Shown here piece by piece: positions 23,830 to 32,884 of a stretch of 64,000 nucleotides of DNA. Each line of letters opens with the position of its first letter. Positions within the stretch are counted from its first letter, which is position 1. Below the pieces are notes generated by a model. It ran no database searches and was not told the origin of the DNA. It worked only from the letters and a program-made list of their open reading frames with translations. Source of the DNA: Haloarcula sp. CBA1129 (GTDB taxonomy: Archaea; Halobacteriota; Halobacteria; Halobacteriales; Haloarculaceae). The stretch covers positions 868,001 to 932,000 of the forward strand of contig NZ_RKSM01000001.1 of assembly GCF_008729015.1 (NCBI RefSeq), given 5' to 3'. The position numbers and the translations under genes were made by a program.

Positions 23830-23834
23830 GGCTG

Positions 23835-23889
23835 TTTTGTGCGCCCCAGTCGGGTGCGGGGCGTTCCAGTGAGAGCGTCCTGAGAAACA
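23835..23889 (+). promoter_or_regulatory. Structured leader element 19, two-hairpin form
   Basis: TTTTGTG; P1 CGCCCC (23842-23847) with GGGGCG (23858-23863), loop AGTCGGGTGC. P2 GGGCG (23859-23863) with CGTCC (23876-23880, one G.U). Begins six bases after the preceding stop. ATG at 23890. Confidence 0.88.
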
Positions 23890-24153
23890 ATGTCAGAAGA
23901 ATCAGACACAGGGCCGGATACGGCTCCAGATTCGGTTGAAAAGGTCGAACGAACGGACTTTGGGTGCAGTATGGAGGCCCGGATGAAACGAGGAACCGGG
24001 ACGCGAGACGAAGACAGTATGACGATCAAGTCGAAGGGTGAGACTGCTGCGGAGACGATTGCGGAGTTCTACGAACTCTTGGAAGAGTACGAGCAGGAGA
24101 TCAGTGATCGGCTTCGGGATGTTCAGCCAGGGGAAGACGAGGCAGGCGATTAA
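23890..24153 (+). CDS. Small acidic hypothetical protein
   Basis: 87 residues. Acidic N terminus, then RTDFGCSMEARMKRGTGTRD and a helical tail (AAETIAEFYELLEEYEQEI). Similar small proteins occur on haloarchaeal plasmids; no function is known to me. Last gene of the first leader-bearing cluster. Confidence 0.75.
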   Translation: MSEESDTGPDTAPDSVEKVERTDFGCSMEARMKRGTGTRDEDSMTIKSKGETAAETIAEFYELLEEYEQEISDRLRDVQPGEDEAGD

Positions 24154-24328
24154 CGCGACGAGTAGGACTCTCTATTATACTGCTAAGCGGTTTTGGGTGG
24201 GTGTGACCGCGACGGCAGAGCACACGGTTCTGTTAATTAGCGCGAGACAGTGGCTAAACGCTTATATCCGAGGATAGGCAATTTTTACGTCGAAGGAACA
24301 CTGTCACACGCTCCTTTCATCCCCTTCC

Positions 24329-24481
24329 ATGCCTGATGACACGCAGAGTCTCGGCCGCTGTCCAAACTGCGACGAGCGTATCACAACTCCGTGGCTGCTG
24401 GTTGAATACGAGAAAGACGATGGTACAGAGGGTATCTGGGCGGAGTGTCCGACGTGTGAAGATGTCGTTGCGCCCGAGTAG
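24329..24481 (+). CDS. Small zinc-ribbon protein
   Basis: 50 residues: MPDDTQSLGRCPNCDERI then WAECPTCEDVVAPE. Two CxxC pairs form one zinc ribbon with hydrophobic strands between (PWLLVEYEK). Resembles a family of tiny haloarchaeal zinc proteins annotated only as putative zinc-binding. No structured leader. Confidence 0.8.
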   Translation: MPDDTQSLGRCPNCDERITTPWLLVEYEKDDGTEGIWAECPTCEDVVAPE

Positions 24482-24943
24482 TCTATTTATTAGCCAATAC
24501 GATTATCTGATAAAAAGCCTATACGCGCTGTACAAGATTCATAGAGTGGATCGAGCGTTCGGGAGAGGTATCGGCTTTGGACTGTGACTCACCCTCCTTG
24601 GTGCCCTCTTTTTTTCACTGCTTGGCTTTGGCGATTATCAGCATCGCCAGTCCAGTGGAATCGCATAATTTCAGAAGTTGAGGCCGGCGTTCTCAATGCA
24701 TATGGAACTCCCTTCCTTCGATGGCCCCAGCTAGAGTGTCTGCTCGACAAACTGCGAGACAATGCAGTCCTCAGAAGTCCGAAGCCGATACGCTCCGTCG
24801 CGTTCCAGTTGCCGGCACTGGTGATGTGTGACGCCGAGAGAGATACACTATCGCGAGGATGTGATTCTATCATATCGCACACATCGCCGATCGGAGAGCC
24901 ACCAGTACTGAGCGGAGAAGGGAACGACGAGAGGTTGGTGTGG
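24482..24943. other. Gene-poor stretch before cydB
   Basis: Long frames on both strands (for example 24584-25063 plus) are mirrored by other frames, overlap the 3' end of cydB and have no domain. I see no supportable gene. This is the boundary between the leader-bearing cluster and the cargo region. Confidence 0.5.
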
Positions 24944-25939
24944 TTACCCCCCGTAGCCCTCTCCCTCGATAGGGCCGCTAAACACGCCGTAGAGGAACTT
25001 GAAGTACCACAGTACCAGCAGCAGGACCGGAAACCCGAGGACGGTCACGAGGTTCAGCGCTAGTGGCGACACGACCGCTTCCCTAACCAGCAGCCCGGTT
25101 GGTGGATAAATCGTCGGGTACAGCAGAATTGCGACTAAGATCGTCAATAGTGTGGGCAGCGCCAGCGCGCTCGCGAGCCAGGCTTGGTACCGATCACGTC
25201 TGGCCAGTACGCTCCCGCCTAGCCCGACAGCGACCGAGAGAGCGACGACTGCAGCGACGGGCAGCGAGAGCACCGCGTCGGCAGCACCGCCCGCATCGGT
25301 CACGACGACGGTTCCCAGCAGCACGACCACACCGCCAAGGTACGCCAGTGTCGCACCGATGCCGTACGCTCGCAGTTCCGATGCCAGACCGGGCTCGGTC
25401 TTGGCTGCGAGGAACGCCGCCCCCGTGACTATCGAGACGGCGACTAGGCCGACGCCAGTCAACGCCACTGGTAGCGTCGCCCCGCCGAACAGCCAGCGAC
25501 CCGCGAGCATCCCCAACAAGAGCGGCGTGAACACGCTCCCGCCGATGAACGCGTAGTCAGTGTAGCGCTTCCAGCGCTCGTCGTCGCGTTGCTCGCGGAG
25601 CTCCGGACCGAGGCCGCGGAACACCAACGCGACGACGAACCCGAGCGCGAGCAGATAGTTGTCCGCCAGGAGGCGCGAGTACACGCGCGGGAACGCCGCT
25701 AGCAGCATCGTCCCGAAGGCGACGACCCACACCTCGTTCGCGTCCCAGACCGGTCCGAACGCCGCCAGGAACGTCTCCCGCTCGCGTTCGTCCGTCCGGG
25801 TCGCGTAAAGCATCCCGATACCGAAGTCGAACCCGTCGAGGACGACGTACATCCCCAACGCGAACAGCACGGCGCCGAACCAGATCTCTGGCAGCGATTC
25901 GACGAGGTAGGCGTCGACGGGCAACAGCGGGTCAGTCAT
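24944..25939 (-). CDS. cydB: Cytochrome bd quinol oxidase subunit II
   Basis: 331 residues with about eight or nine membrane helices. Family blocks visible: EIWFGAVLFALGMYVVLDGFDFG near the start, FGPVWDANEVWVVAFG at about 60, and FRGLGPELR at about 108. It forms the membrane oxidase with CydA, reducing O2 to water with electrons from menaquinol in haloarchaea. Its start overlaps the end of cydA by 8 bp. Confidence 0.95.
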   Translation of the reverse strand: MTDPLLPVDAYLVESLPEIWFGAVLFALGMYVVLDGFDFGIGMLYATRTDERERETFLAAFGPVWDANEVWVVAFGTMLLAAFPRVYSRLLADNYLLALGFVVALVFRGLGPELREQRDDERWKRYTDYAFIGGSVFTPLLLGMLAGRWLFGGATLPVALTGVGLVAVSIVTGAAFLAAKTEPGLASELRAYGIGATLAYLGGVVVLLGTVVVTDAGGAADAVLSLPVAAVVALSVAVGLGGSVLARRDRYQAWLASALALPTLLTILVAILLYPTIYPPTGLLVREAVVSPLALNLVTVLGFPVLLLVLWYFKFLYGVFSGPIEGEGYGG

Positions 25940-27380
25940 CGCTACTCACCCACGGAATCGGGCCGTGCCAGCGGCCGCCACTCGACTTTCGGACGCCGAG
26001 TGACCGGAGTTCCTCCCGGACCAGCCACTTCAGGATGTACAGCGCAGTCAGCATCAGCCCGACGTAGAGCACGACGAACCCGCCTAGGGTCAGTGTCGCC
26101 TCGGCCCCGGTGAGCGTCGATGACACCGCCTCGCTCGTTTTGAGCTCGCCCTGGATGACCCACGGCTGCCGGCCGATCTCAGTGACGTACCAGCCGGTGA
26201 GCAACGCAGCGTAGCCGAACGGCGATGCAGCGATCATCGCTTGCAGGTAGCGTGTGCTGTCGGCCAACCGGCCTCGGTACATGAGGAACCCGCCCCAGAG
26301 CGCGAGCCCGATGAACAGGAACCCGAGCCCGACCATGAAACGGAACGACCAGAACACGAGTGCTACGGGGGGGTTCTCCTCGTACTCGTTCAGTCCGATG
26401 ACCTCGGCGTCGAAGTCCCCGCCACTGGCGAGGAATGACCCGACTGCGGGAAGGCTCACGGTGACGAGATTCTCGGCGCGCGGGTCGGTGAGTGCCTCAG
26501 GTGACTTCGGAAACGCGAGCAGGTGTAGGTCGGCCTGCCCCGTCTCGTAGTGAGCCTCCATCGCGGCAAACTTCTGTGGCTGGGTGTCCTCGACGTGGCG
26601 GCCATAGGCGTCGCCGTGGACCGCTTGGAACGGTGCGGAGACGATCAGGAGTACGACAGCCAGCTTGAGTGCGGTGTTCCAGGCTTCAGCGTCGGGCTTT
26701 TTCCAGACGATGTACGCCGAGACGCCCGCGACCAGCAGTGCGACCGAGATCACCGACGCGTTCATCATATGGACGTACATCCAGGGCATTCGCGGGGTGA
26801 AGAACGCGGCGAACGGGTCGGTTAGTTTGGCGATTTCCATCCCGTTGCGGGTGACCATCTCGTAGCCCCGTGGGGTCTGCATCCAAGCGTTGACGATCAA
26901 AATCCAGAACCCCGACAGCCAGGCACCGAAGCCGACGAGTACCGACGAGATGATATATGTCCGATCTTTGACGCGGTCGCGGCCGTACAGCAACACGCCG
27001 AGGAAGACGGCCTCTAAAAAGAACGCCATCTTCGCTTCGAAGGCTAGCGGGCCGCCGATCAGTTCACCGGCCACCTCGGCGAACTGTGGGAAGTTTGTGC
27101 CGAACTGGAAGCTCATCGGAATCCCGGTGACTGTACCCATCACGAAGCCGGCGGCGAAAACTTTCACCCAGAACGAGCGCAATCGCGCATACCGCCGCTC
27201 GCTCGTCCGCACGTCTTTCCAAGTAAAGTAGATAATAAACGGCGCGAGCCCGATCGAAAGGGACGCGAAGATGATGTGAACGGAAATCGTCCATCCGAAT
27301 TGCATACGGCTTGCGAGTTCCGGAGATAGCAATGTCACCCATACCGGATCGACGGCACTCAATAGTGTGATTGGATCCAT
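25932..27380 (-). CDS. cydA: Cytochrome bd quinol oxidase subunit I
   Basis: 482 residues. Haem-ligand His at about 35 in MQFGWTISVHIIF, FMGTVTGIPMSFQFG at about 75, and the conserved GWYVTEIGRQPWV near 395 that precedes the last helices. The quinol loop is of the short type. The bd oxidase supports respiration at low oxygen, useful in brine. Upstream, 27381-27540 separates it from an integrase remnant on the same strand. Confidence 0.95.
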   Translation of the reverse strand: MDPITLLSAVDPVWVTLLSPELASRMQFGWTISVHIIFASLSIGLAPFIIYFTWKDVRTSERRYARLRSFWVKVFAAGFVMGTVTGIPMSFQFGTNFPQFAEVAGELIGGPLAFEAKMAFFLEAVFLGVLLYGRDRVKDRTYIISSVLVGFGAWLSGFWILIVNAWMQTPRGYEMVTRNGMEIAKLTDPFAAFFTPRMPWMYVHMMNASVISVALLVAGVSAYIVWKKPDAEAWNTALKLAVVLLIVSAPFQAVHGDAYGRHVEDTQPQKFAAMEAHYETGQADLHLLAFPKSPEALTDPRAENLVTVSLPAVGSFLASGGDFDAEVIGLNEYEENPPVALVFWSFRFMVGLGFLFIGLALWGGFLMYRGRLADSTRYLQAMIAASPFGYAALLTGWYVTEIGRQPWVIQGELKTSEAVSSTLTGAEATLTLGGFVVLYVGLMLTALYILKWLVREELRSLGVRKSSGGRWHGPIPWVSSDD

Positions 27381-27544
27381 TCACCTCACGCTACGGCACA
27401 ATAGTTTATGGGTAGCCCCATGGTTTCCACTTTGGTGTATTCACCACAACAGTATTGTATCATCAGAGACATACTGCCCGTACACCTCAATCGTCGTATC
27501 AGCATACGATAACTGATAGATCGAGTTGACCGATCCCAGCGATG

Positions 27545-27974
27545 ATCATCACAACGCCGGCGAGCGCCGTGTGGCTTCAGTGGCTCCTCAAACTCGTAGT
27601 CGGACCACTCGCAGAGTTTGGCGAGGATATCGCGGGCTGTCTGCGTTGTGATCGACGGCGTCGGATCAAGCGCTTTCGCAGCGTTGTCGAGTCTGGGGAA
27701 CACAGTCTCGTCGTCAGAAGTCTCTTGAAGTTGCTTCCAGCGCCGGAGTGGATCGAAAGCGTCGTTGAGGATTGGTACAGACTCACGGGGTACGATTCTT
27801 GCCGAACACCTGCATCGTACCGGCGTCGAGGTTGACGTGACGCCACCGGAGGCCGTTCCGCTCTTCATCATCAGAGACAGCGACGAGTTCCGCGCTGCGA
27901 GCACCTGAGTACGCGGGAAGGAGGACAAGTGCTTGATTGCGGTAGGCTGCTGTCCTGCCGATGTCGCTGTTCAC
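27545..27974 (-). pseudogene. Integrase fragment, partial tandem duplicate
   Basis: This region matches residues ~155-291 of the adjacent integrase at 27977, from GRTAAYRNQAL through KPHGAR. The frame is broken near 27790 (FGKNRTP in one frame, RESVPILNDAFDPLRR in another), and the part with the catalytic His and Tyr is missing. Divergence from the intact copy is moderate, so it is an old duplication or the trace of a related integrase. Confidence 0.8.
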
Positions 27975-27976
27975 TC

Positions 27977-28999
27977 CTACTCGCTGCTAACAATCTCATT
28001 CGCTTCGTCGCGTGTCCGCTTTGCGGCCTCCTGAGCGTAGCCCTTGTGTGTCGTCTCGATGGACTTGTGCCGCAGCACATCTTGTGCCAGCTGTGGATTT
28101 TCGCGATAGATTTCCCGACCGAGGCCACGACGAGCGCCGTGGGGTTTCAGCGGTTCCTCGAAGTCGTAGGCAGACCAGTCACAGAGGTCAGCGAGGATAT
28201 CCCGGGCCGACTGCGTTGTGATCGACGGCGTCGGGTCAAGCGCTTTTGCCGCGTTGTCTAGTCTAGGGAACACAGCCTCGTCGCCATCGGGCTCTCGAAG
28301 TTGCTTCCAGCGTCGGAGTGGATCGAGACCGTCGTCGAGGATCGGCGCAGATTCACGAGTGCGATTCTTGCCGAACACCTGCATCGTACCGGCGTCGAGA
28401 TCGACGTGCCGCCACCGAAGGCCGTTGCGGTCTTGATCGTCGGAGACGGCGACGAGTTCTGCGCTGCGAGCCCCAGAATAGGCGAGGAGGAAGACAAGTG
28501 CTTGATCGCGGTAGGCTGCCGTGCGGTCGATATCCTCGCTCTCGCCGGCTTCATCGACGCGAGCAGTGGCAGTCGCACAGATGGCTTCTCGGTCGCGTGT
28601 GGTCCAGTACTGCTGGTCACTCTCTGTCTCGTCGGTCGGAAGCGGGTCTTCGGCGTGGTTGGTCTTGGCCGGGTTTGTCTGGATCAGACCCTCGTAGACA
28701 GCCCAAGTGAGGAACGAGCGCAGATAGGCGAAGTACCGTCGTGCTGTCTCTGGGGAGATATCGTCCTGGTCCTCGGCCCGGGCAAGATCACGAGCGTACT
28801 GTCGACAGACGTCGTCGTCAATCTCCTCAGAGCTGCTGATTCCGTGCTGGTCGCGACTCCATGCTGCGAACTTTCGGAGGACGCTGGCGACGTTGGTTCG
28901 GTAGCGCCCGGAGTCGATATCGACGAGTCGTTTGTCGATGGCTGCTTCGAGGGCGTCATCCCCGGGAGTAGCGTCGTACTCAGGCGGAAGACGATCCAT
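27977..28999 (-). CDS. Tyrosine recombinase/integrase (XerC/D-like)
   Basis: 340 residues: SAM-like core-binding domain (about 20-115), then a catalytic domain with Arg178 (YSGARSAEL), His287 and Arg290 (KPHGARR), His311 (VLRHKS) and Tyr321 (THKGY). All catalytic residues are present, so it should be active in site-specific recombination, such as integration of an element or dimer resolution. It lies at the edge of the cargo region; no att site is evident. Confidence 0.93.
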   Translation of the reverse strand: MDRLPPEYDATPGDDALEAAIDKRLVDIDSGRYRTNVASVLRKFAAWSRDQHGISSSEEIDDDVCRQYARDLARAEDQDDISPETARRYFAYLRSFLTWAVYEGLIQTNPAKTNHAEDPLPTDETESDQQYWTTRDREAICATATARVDEAGESEDIDRTAAYRDQALVFLLAYSGARSAELVAVSDDQDRNGLRWRHVDLDAGTMQVFGKNRTRESAPILDDGLDPLRRWKQLREPDGDEAVFPRLDNAAKALDPTPSITTQSARDILADLCDWSAYDFEEPLKPHGARRGLGREIYRENPQLAQDVLRHKSIETTHKGYAQEAAKRTRDEANEIVSSE

Positions 29000-29353
29000 G
29001 CTTCCCGTACAGCGGCGGTGCGGGTAAAACTGGTGGTGCTTACTACATTAATACAAACCTAAACTGAAACCCAGAATTCCACCGTTTGGGGTGATTTCAG
29101 CGCATCAGACGCCAGTTCTCTACCTTATAAACTACATAGTGCTATATCAAAACCATTGGATGGGAAGTTGAGACTACAGCGGTTTTAGCGGGCCTGTAAT
29201 GCATGTATTTGGCCGAATCGTCGACCGAAAACAGCTCCAGATTACCTCTCAATCAGCCATTCATATTGTACTACTGATAATATTACCAGATTCCGAAGAT
29301 TTTCGATAGTGTAGCCACTCAAACTCCGTATTCACCCGAATTGAGTCGGCTCT
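29000..29353. other. Intergenic stretch between integrase and transposase
   Basis: About 350 bp, A+T-rich in its right half, with no plausible gene. I looked for a terminal repeat matching the far side of the transposase and found none. Confidence 0.5.
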
Positions 29354-31027
29354 CTACCCGATTCCGGTTTCCTTCTTCAACAGCGTTAGCGTGTTATCGG
29401 CCGTCACAATCAGCGAATGCTCGTATTCACCAGTTAGTTCGACCCGTACGAGCAGATCCACCGCTCGCCAAATCGAGTATAGCAGACACGCAAACGCGAA
29501 GTAGAAGAATCGTAACCCGAAATCCTTGGATGTCGTCGCGGCCATGAAGCGTTTGATCGACCGATAGCCGCTCTCAATCTCCCACCGGTACCCGTACTCA
29601 GTAAGGAAGCCACTACCGCGATTGGACATGAATACCGAGTACTGCCGGTAGTCGTCGTGTTCAGAATCCTCCTTCCGTCGGTAGATCAGCGTCGTCTCGT
29701 GCCATTCGTTCTTTCCGAGATGGAGCTTCCTGTCGGTCTCGTATCGGTCTTGACCCCGCTGGAGCAGGCGTTTGGCTTGGGCTCTCTCGCTGGTCTGCAT
29801 CCGCTTGGGCACGACATACGACAGTCTGCGCTGGCTGAGCATCTCCAGAATATGCTGGCTGTCGAACTCCCGATCCATCAACACGTTATCGACATGGACC
29901 AGTTCCTCGGCAGAGTTGAGCAAGTCTTCGACGATCTCTTTCCGACTCTCGCCCTTCCGAACTGGTCGCGCATCCAGTACGATTGGGACAGCGTTCCCGA
30001 CCAGTTGGACTGTCGCCCACTGGTAGGCGTACTCATCAGTTTGCTCTTTCGTTCCGATAATTTCGTCTTCATGCCCAGTCCTATCGCCTGTGAACGGGTC
30101 GGCTTCCGTAATATCGATAGCGACAATACCCGCTCGAACGAATTCCTCTCTCCCTGCTAACTCGTTCAATAGACGGTCAATTGCTTGGCGATACATCTCC
30201 CGAGACTGTTCAATCGACAGGTCGCGGATGTGCTCGCGATGAGCGTGACCCAGCGGTGTCCGATCCCGGGTCGATTCATAGACGAAGCTTCGGGCTCCTT
30301 CGTTAGCAGCCAGCCCCTCACGAAGTCCGAGATGCGTTTGTAAGTCCCAGTAGGCGTTCTCATGGATCTCACAGCCGTCGTCTCGATTCAGTGAGAAGGC
30401 TGGGAAGACGACACGGCTGACATGGTCCGTAATCGGTGCTGCTTCGTCGAGGATAGCTTGGTCACTAGTGTCTGATTCTTCCTCGTCACGCTGAAATGGA
30501 AGGTGTCGTTCTGGCTCTTGCGGAACAGCAACACCCGCGTCCTGAGCTTTGATTAGAACCGTCCGCGCAACCGCCTCAATTGTCTCACGAAACTCTGCAG
30601 TGAACCGTTCGTGCCATGTACGCCACAGCGTCGACTGGTCTGGGACGTTCCCCAAGCCCAGTTGCTCACGGAGGTTAGGGTGGTGGGTGAGGTACGTGAG
30701 AAGTGACGTTTCGTGGGTCCAGCCGTGAATTTCTTTGAGCAGAAACAGTCGGAACAGTTGGGTCATCCCGTACTGGGTGGCTTCCGAATACTGGTCGTGT
30801 GGTCGAAACTGAAAATACGCTACTGGGTAATGGGACGTAAACTCGTCGACGGAATTGTGGGCCTCGTGGTCGAACCATGTGGAGGCAACAGTCCGGATGT
30901 CTTCTTCGAGTCCGCCAAGAGAACTCCGGTCGTACAGTGGTGTCGAATCATATGCTGGCCACTCACTGTATGACTGTTGTGCGATCCGTCGAAAGACAGT
31001 GCGTTCAGAGTCACGAGTTGCAGCCAC
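29354..31027 (-). CDS. IS4-superfamily DDE transposase
   Basis: 557 residues. DDE blocks: GIVAIDITEADPF (first Asp), VLMDREFDS (second Asp), and YRWEIESGYRSIKRF carrying the Glu in the IS4 Y-R-E-K signature. The N-terminal ~200 residues form the helical DNA-binding part. Full length and open, so probably functional. Terminal inverted repeats could not be identified, so element borders are not called. Confidence 0.9.
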   Translation of the reverse strand: MAATRDSERTVFRRIAQQSYSEWPAYDSTPLYDRSSLGGLEEDIRTVASTWFDHEAHNSVDEFTSHYPVAYFQFRPHDQYSEATQYGMTQLFRLFLLKEIHGWTHETSLLTYLTHHPNLREQLGLGNVPDQSTLWRTWHERFTAEFRETIEAVARTVLIKAQDAGVAVPQEPERHLPFQRDEEESDTSDQAILDEAAPITDHVSRVVFPAFSLNRDDGCEIHENAYWDLQTHLGLREGLAANEGARSFVYESTRDRTPLGHAHREHIRDLSIEQSREMYRQAIDRLLNELAGREEFVRAGIVAIDITEADPFTGDRTGHEDEIIGTKEQTDEYAYQWATVQLVGNAVPIVLDARPVRKGESRKEIVEDLLNSAEELVHVDNVLMDREFDSQHILEMLSQRRLSYVVPKRMQTSERAQAKRLLQRGQDRYETDRKLHLGKNEWHETTLIYRRKEDSEHDDYRQYSVFMSNRGSGFLTEYGYRWEIESGYRSIKRFMAATTSKDFGLRFFYFAFACLLYSIWRAVDLLVRVELTGEYEHSLIVTADNTLTLLKKETGIG

Positions 31028-31217
31028 TACGGGAGGCTGCCCACGACAGGCTCAAGAATCCGTCTAACATGCCAGCACAAGAGTTGTTTTGTATCATATA
31101 GACTTAGTATCTATACGGTCCGAAACAGTGTGTCGCCCATGAAGGTTTGTCGAGATTCCAGGATTTCCACAGGTAAACACTGCCCACTCACAACACCGAA
31201 AGTATGCTTATTATTAA

Positions 31218-31646
31218 TTAGTAGCCGGGGGAGAACTCGTCGAAGAGGTCTTTGACACGGTGGGCTATATCGTCTCGGATCTCGCGGACACGTTCCATAT
31301 CTTGCCCATCAGGGTCGTCCAGTGCCCAATCACGGACATCGACGGTTTCCGCGTCGAGTTCCAAGGTCGAGCAGCCCATCGTTGCGACCATGTCACACGA
31401 TTCCAGTTCGGCTGTCGAGACTTTCCGAGGTATCCGGTCTGAGAGGTCAATGTCGAGTTCGCGCATGACCGTGACAACTTCCTCATGCACGTGATCAGCA
31501 GGCCGTGTCCCACCGGTAAGTATCTCGACGCTGGATTCGAGACCGCGCTGCTCACGTTCCTGCTCGGCGAAGGCTGCTGACATCTGACTCCGGCCGGCGT
31601 TCTGTACACAGACGAACCCAAATTTCGTTGTCGAGTTATCGGTCAT
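31218..31646 (-). CDS. arsC: Arsenate reductase, low-molecular-weight phosphatase type
   Basis: 142 residues from MTDNSTTKF. Signature loop VCVQNAGRSQ gives Cys13-X5-Arg19, and RDWALDDPDGQD near 105 supplies the catalytic Asp of the DP loop. MGCSTLELDAE carries a further Cys for the disulfide relay. It reduces arsenate to arsenite for removal. Downstream of arsR on the same strand and divergent from arsDA. Confidence 0.9.
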   Translation of the reverse strand: MTDNSTTKFGFVCVQNAGRSQMSAAFAEQEREQRGLESSVEILTGGTRPADHVHEEVVTVMRELDIDLSDRIPRKVSTAELESCDMVATMGCSTLELDAETVDVRDWALDDPDGQDMERVREIRDDIAHRVKDLFDEFSPGY

Positions 31647-31727
31647 AGGCACTCAATCCGGCGTGTCGGTAATAAACTCTCGTCTGTGAACTACACTGGT
31701 CGCTACAACTCTCAGTCGGTAGATCGT

Positions 31728-32117
31728 TCATTTCCGAGACCCGTCGAGTGCGACCAGCAGCGCGTTTGCCCGTGCTGTCGTTCGGTATTTCCGCCATCTC
31801 CCGTCTTTCCGGCGAGTCAGGAGTCCGGCATCGGTGAGCTGGGAGAGCGCGTGACTGATGGCGCTGTCGCTGACATCCAGCAGCGGCGAGAACTCACAGA
31901 CACAGAGCTCTCCGTCGGCAATGTGTAAGATCCGGACGATTTTGTACCGCGTTTCATTGGCGAGCGCGGACAACACACTTACGTCCGATTCAAGATCGGG
32001 ACCGCCCGCGGCCGCGTCCAGTTCTTCGAGTTCGGCGAGTCGCTGGTCCACTTCCGCATCACCACAGCTACCGCTTTCTTCGGAGAGATACCGTTGTAAC
32101 CGCTCGGTTGATGACAT
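31728..32117 (-). CDS. arsR: ArsR-family metalloregulator
   Basis: 129 residues. Winged-helix domain with Cys72 and Cys74 in ELCVCEFS, the As(III)-binding motif at the start of the recognition region, then DVSDSAISHALSQLTDAGLL. An extra Cys at 18 (SGSCGD) could be a third ligand. Arsenite binding should release it from the 430-bp divergent promoter region shared with arsD. Confidence 0.92.
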   Translation of the reverse strand: MSSTERLQRYLSEESGSCGDAEVDQRLAELEELDAAAGGPDLESDVSVLSALANETRYKIVRILHIADGELCVCEFSPLLDVSDSAISHALSQLTDAGLLTRRKDGRWRKYRTTARANALLVALDGSRK

Positions 32118-32551
32118 ACACATAGGTTGAGGAGATAGTAAAGTAAGTGTTGTGGAGTATAGGTTGCAAAAACAGCAACATCAAAACGAGATTGTTTTAG
32201 TATATACTCATTCATTACTGTATTGCAGCGGACAGCAACACGTAACCAGTATCATTGGCGAGGGGTGAGATGATAGAACCCGATAATACGGCTTAGAGCT
32301 CACATGAAACGATTAACTAGTACAAAATTTCGGGAGAAAAAGTGCGCTTAGTCTCGTCAGGAGATCCGCGCGCTGCCGTCGAGTAAACGCGGTCCTGATG
32401 ATGAACCGCGGGCAACGGACGGAATCGTTGGCTGACCGAAGGCTTGAAGTATATATGAATTAATGTTCAATTGAATCCGGCAGAATAGTTCCGATACGGT
32501 TGAAACTGACTCAAGCAGATTACCAATTCAATTGAACGACTCCGAAATACT
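32118..32551. promoter_or_regulatory. Divergent arsR / arsD control region
   Basis: Gene-free 430 bp between divergent ars genes, with A+T-rich tracts near 32150-32220 and 32455-32530. Near 32530 the bases TCAATTGAAC and upstream TTCAATTGAA form ATTGAA-type repeats close to arsD. ArsR operators are expected here, but I cannot define them. Confidence 0.5.
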
Positions 32552-32881
32552 ATGACTGAACTCACCCTGTACGAAGAAGCGATGTGTTGTTCCACCGGCG
32601 TCTGTGGACCGGACCCCGACGACGAACTCGTCGAGGTCAGCGCCGCCCTTGACCAACTCGAAGACGAGTACGATGTTGAGGTAGTGCGGGCGAATATGCA
32701 ACACAACATCGACCAGTTTCTGAACACCCAGCGCATCTACGATATGGTTCAGGAGAACGGTCCATCGATACTCCCGATTACTGTCGTCGACGGCGACATC
32801 GTCGCGAAATCGGAGTATCTCTCCTACGACGAACTCGCGAACGAACTGAGCGACGCGCAGAGTACCCCACAGGAAGCATAA
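32552..32881 (+). CDS. arsD: Arsenite metallochaperone ArsD
   Basis: 109 residues, thioredoxin-like. The metal site Cys12-Cys13-Cys18 (AMCCSTGVCGP) matches the bacterial ArsD positions exactly. ArsD hands As(III) or Sb(III) to ArsA. Four bases separate it from arsA, so one operon. No separate ars efflux permease is seen in the window. Confidence 0.92.
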   Translation: MTELTLYEEAMCCSTGVCGPDPDDELVEVSAALDQLEDEYDVEVVRANMQHNIDQFLNTQRIYDMVQENGPSILPITVVDGDIVAKSEYLSYDELANELSDAQSTPQEA

Positions 32882-32884
32882 CCG

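Noticed and set aside
3246-23889. Leader hairpins as intrinsic terminators
   Set aside because: The T-run precedes the hairpin rather than following it, and the start codon is at or near the stem base. Archaeal U-tract termination at the T-run itself remains possible.
24584-25063. 159-codon plus-strand frame overlapping cydB
   Set aside because: Overlaps the 3' end of cydB antisense, no domain, Pro/Arg/Trp-biased composition.
29354-31027. Complete IS around the IS4-type transposase
   Set aside because: No terminal inverted repeat or target duplication was found on comparing about 110 bp on each side, so only the gene is called.
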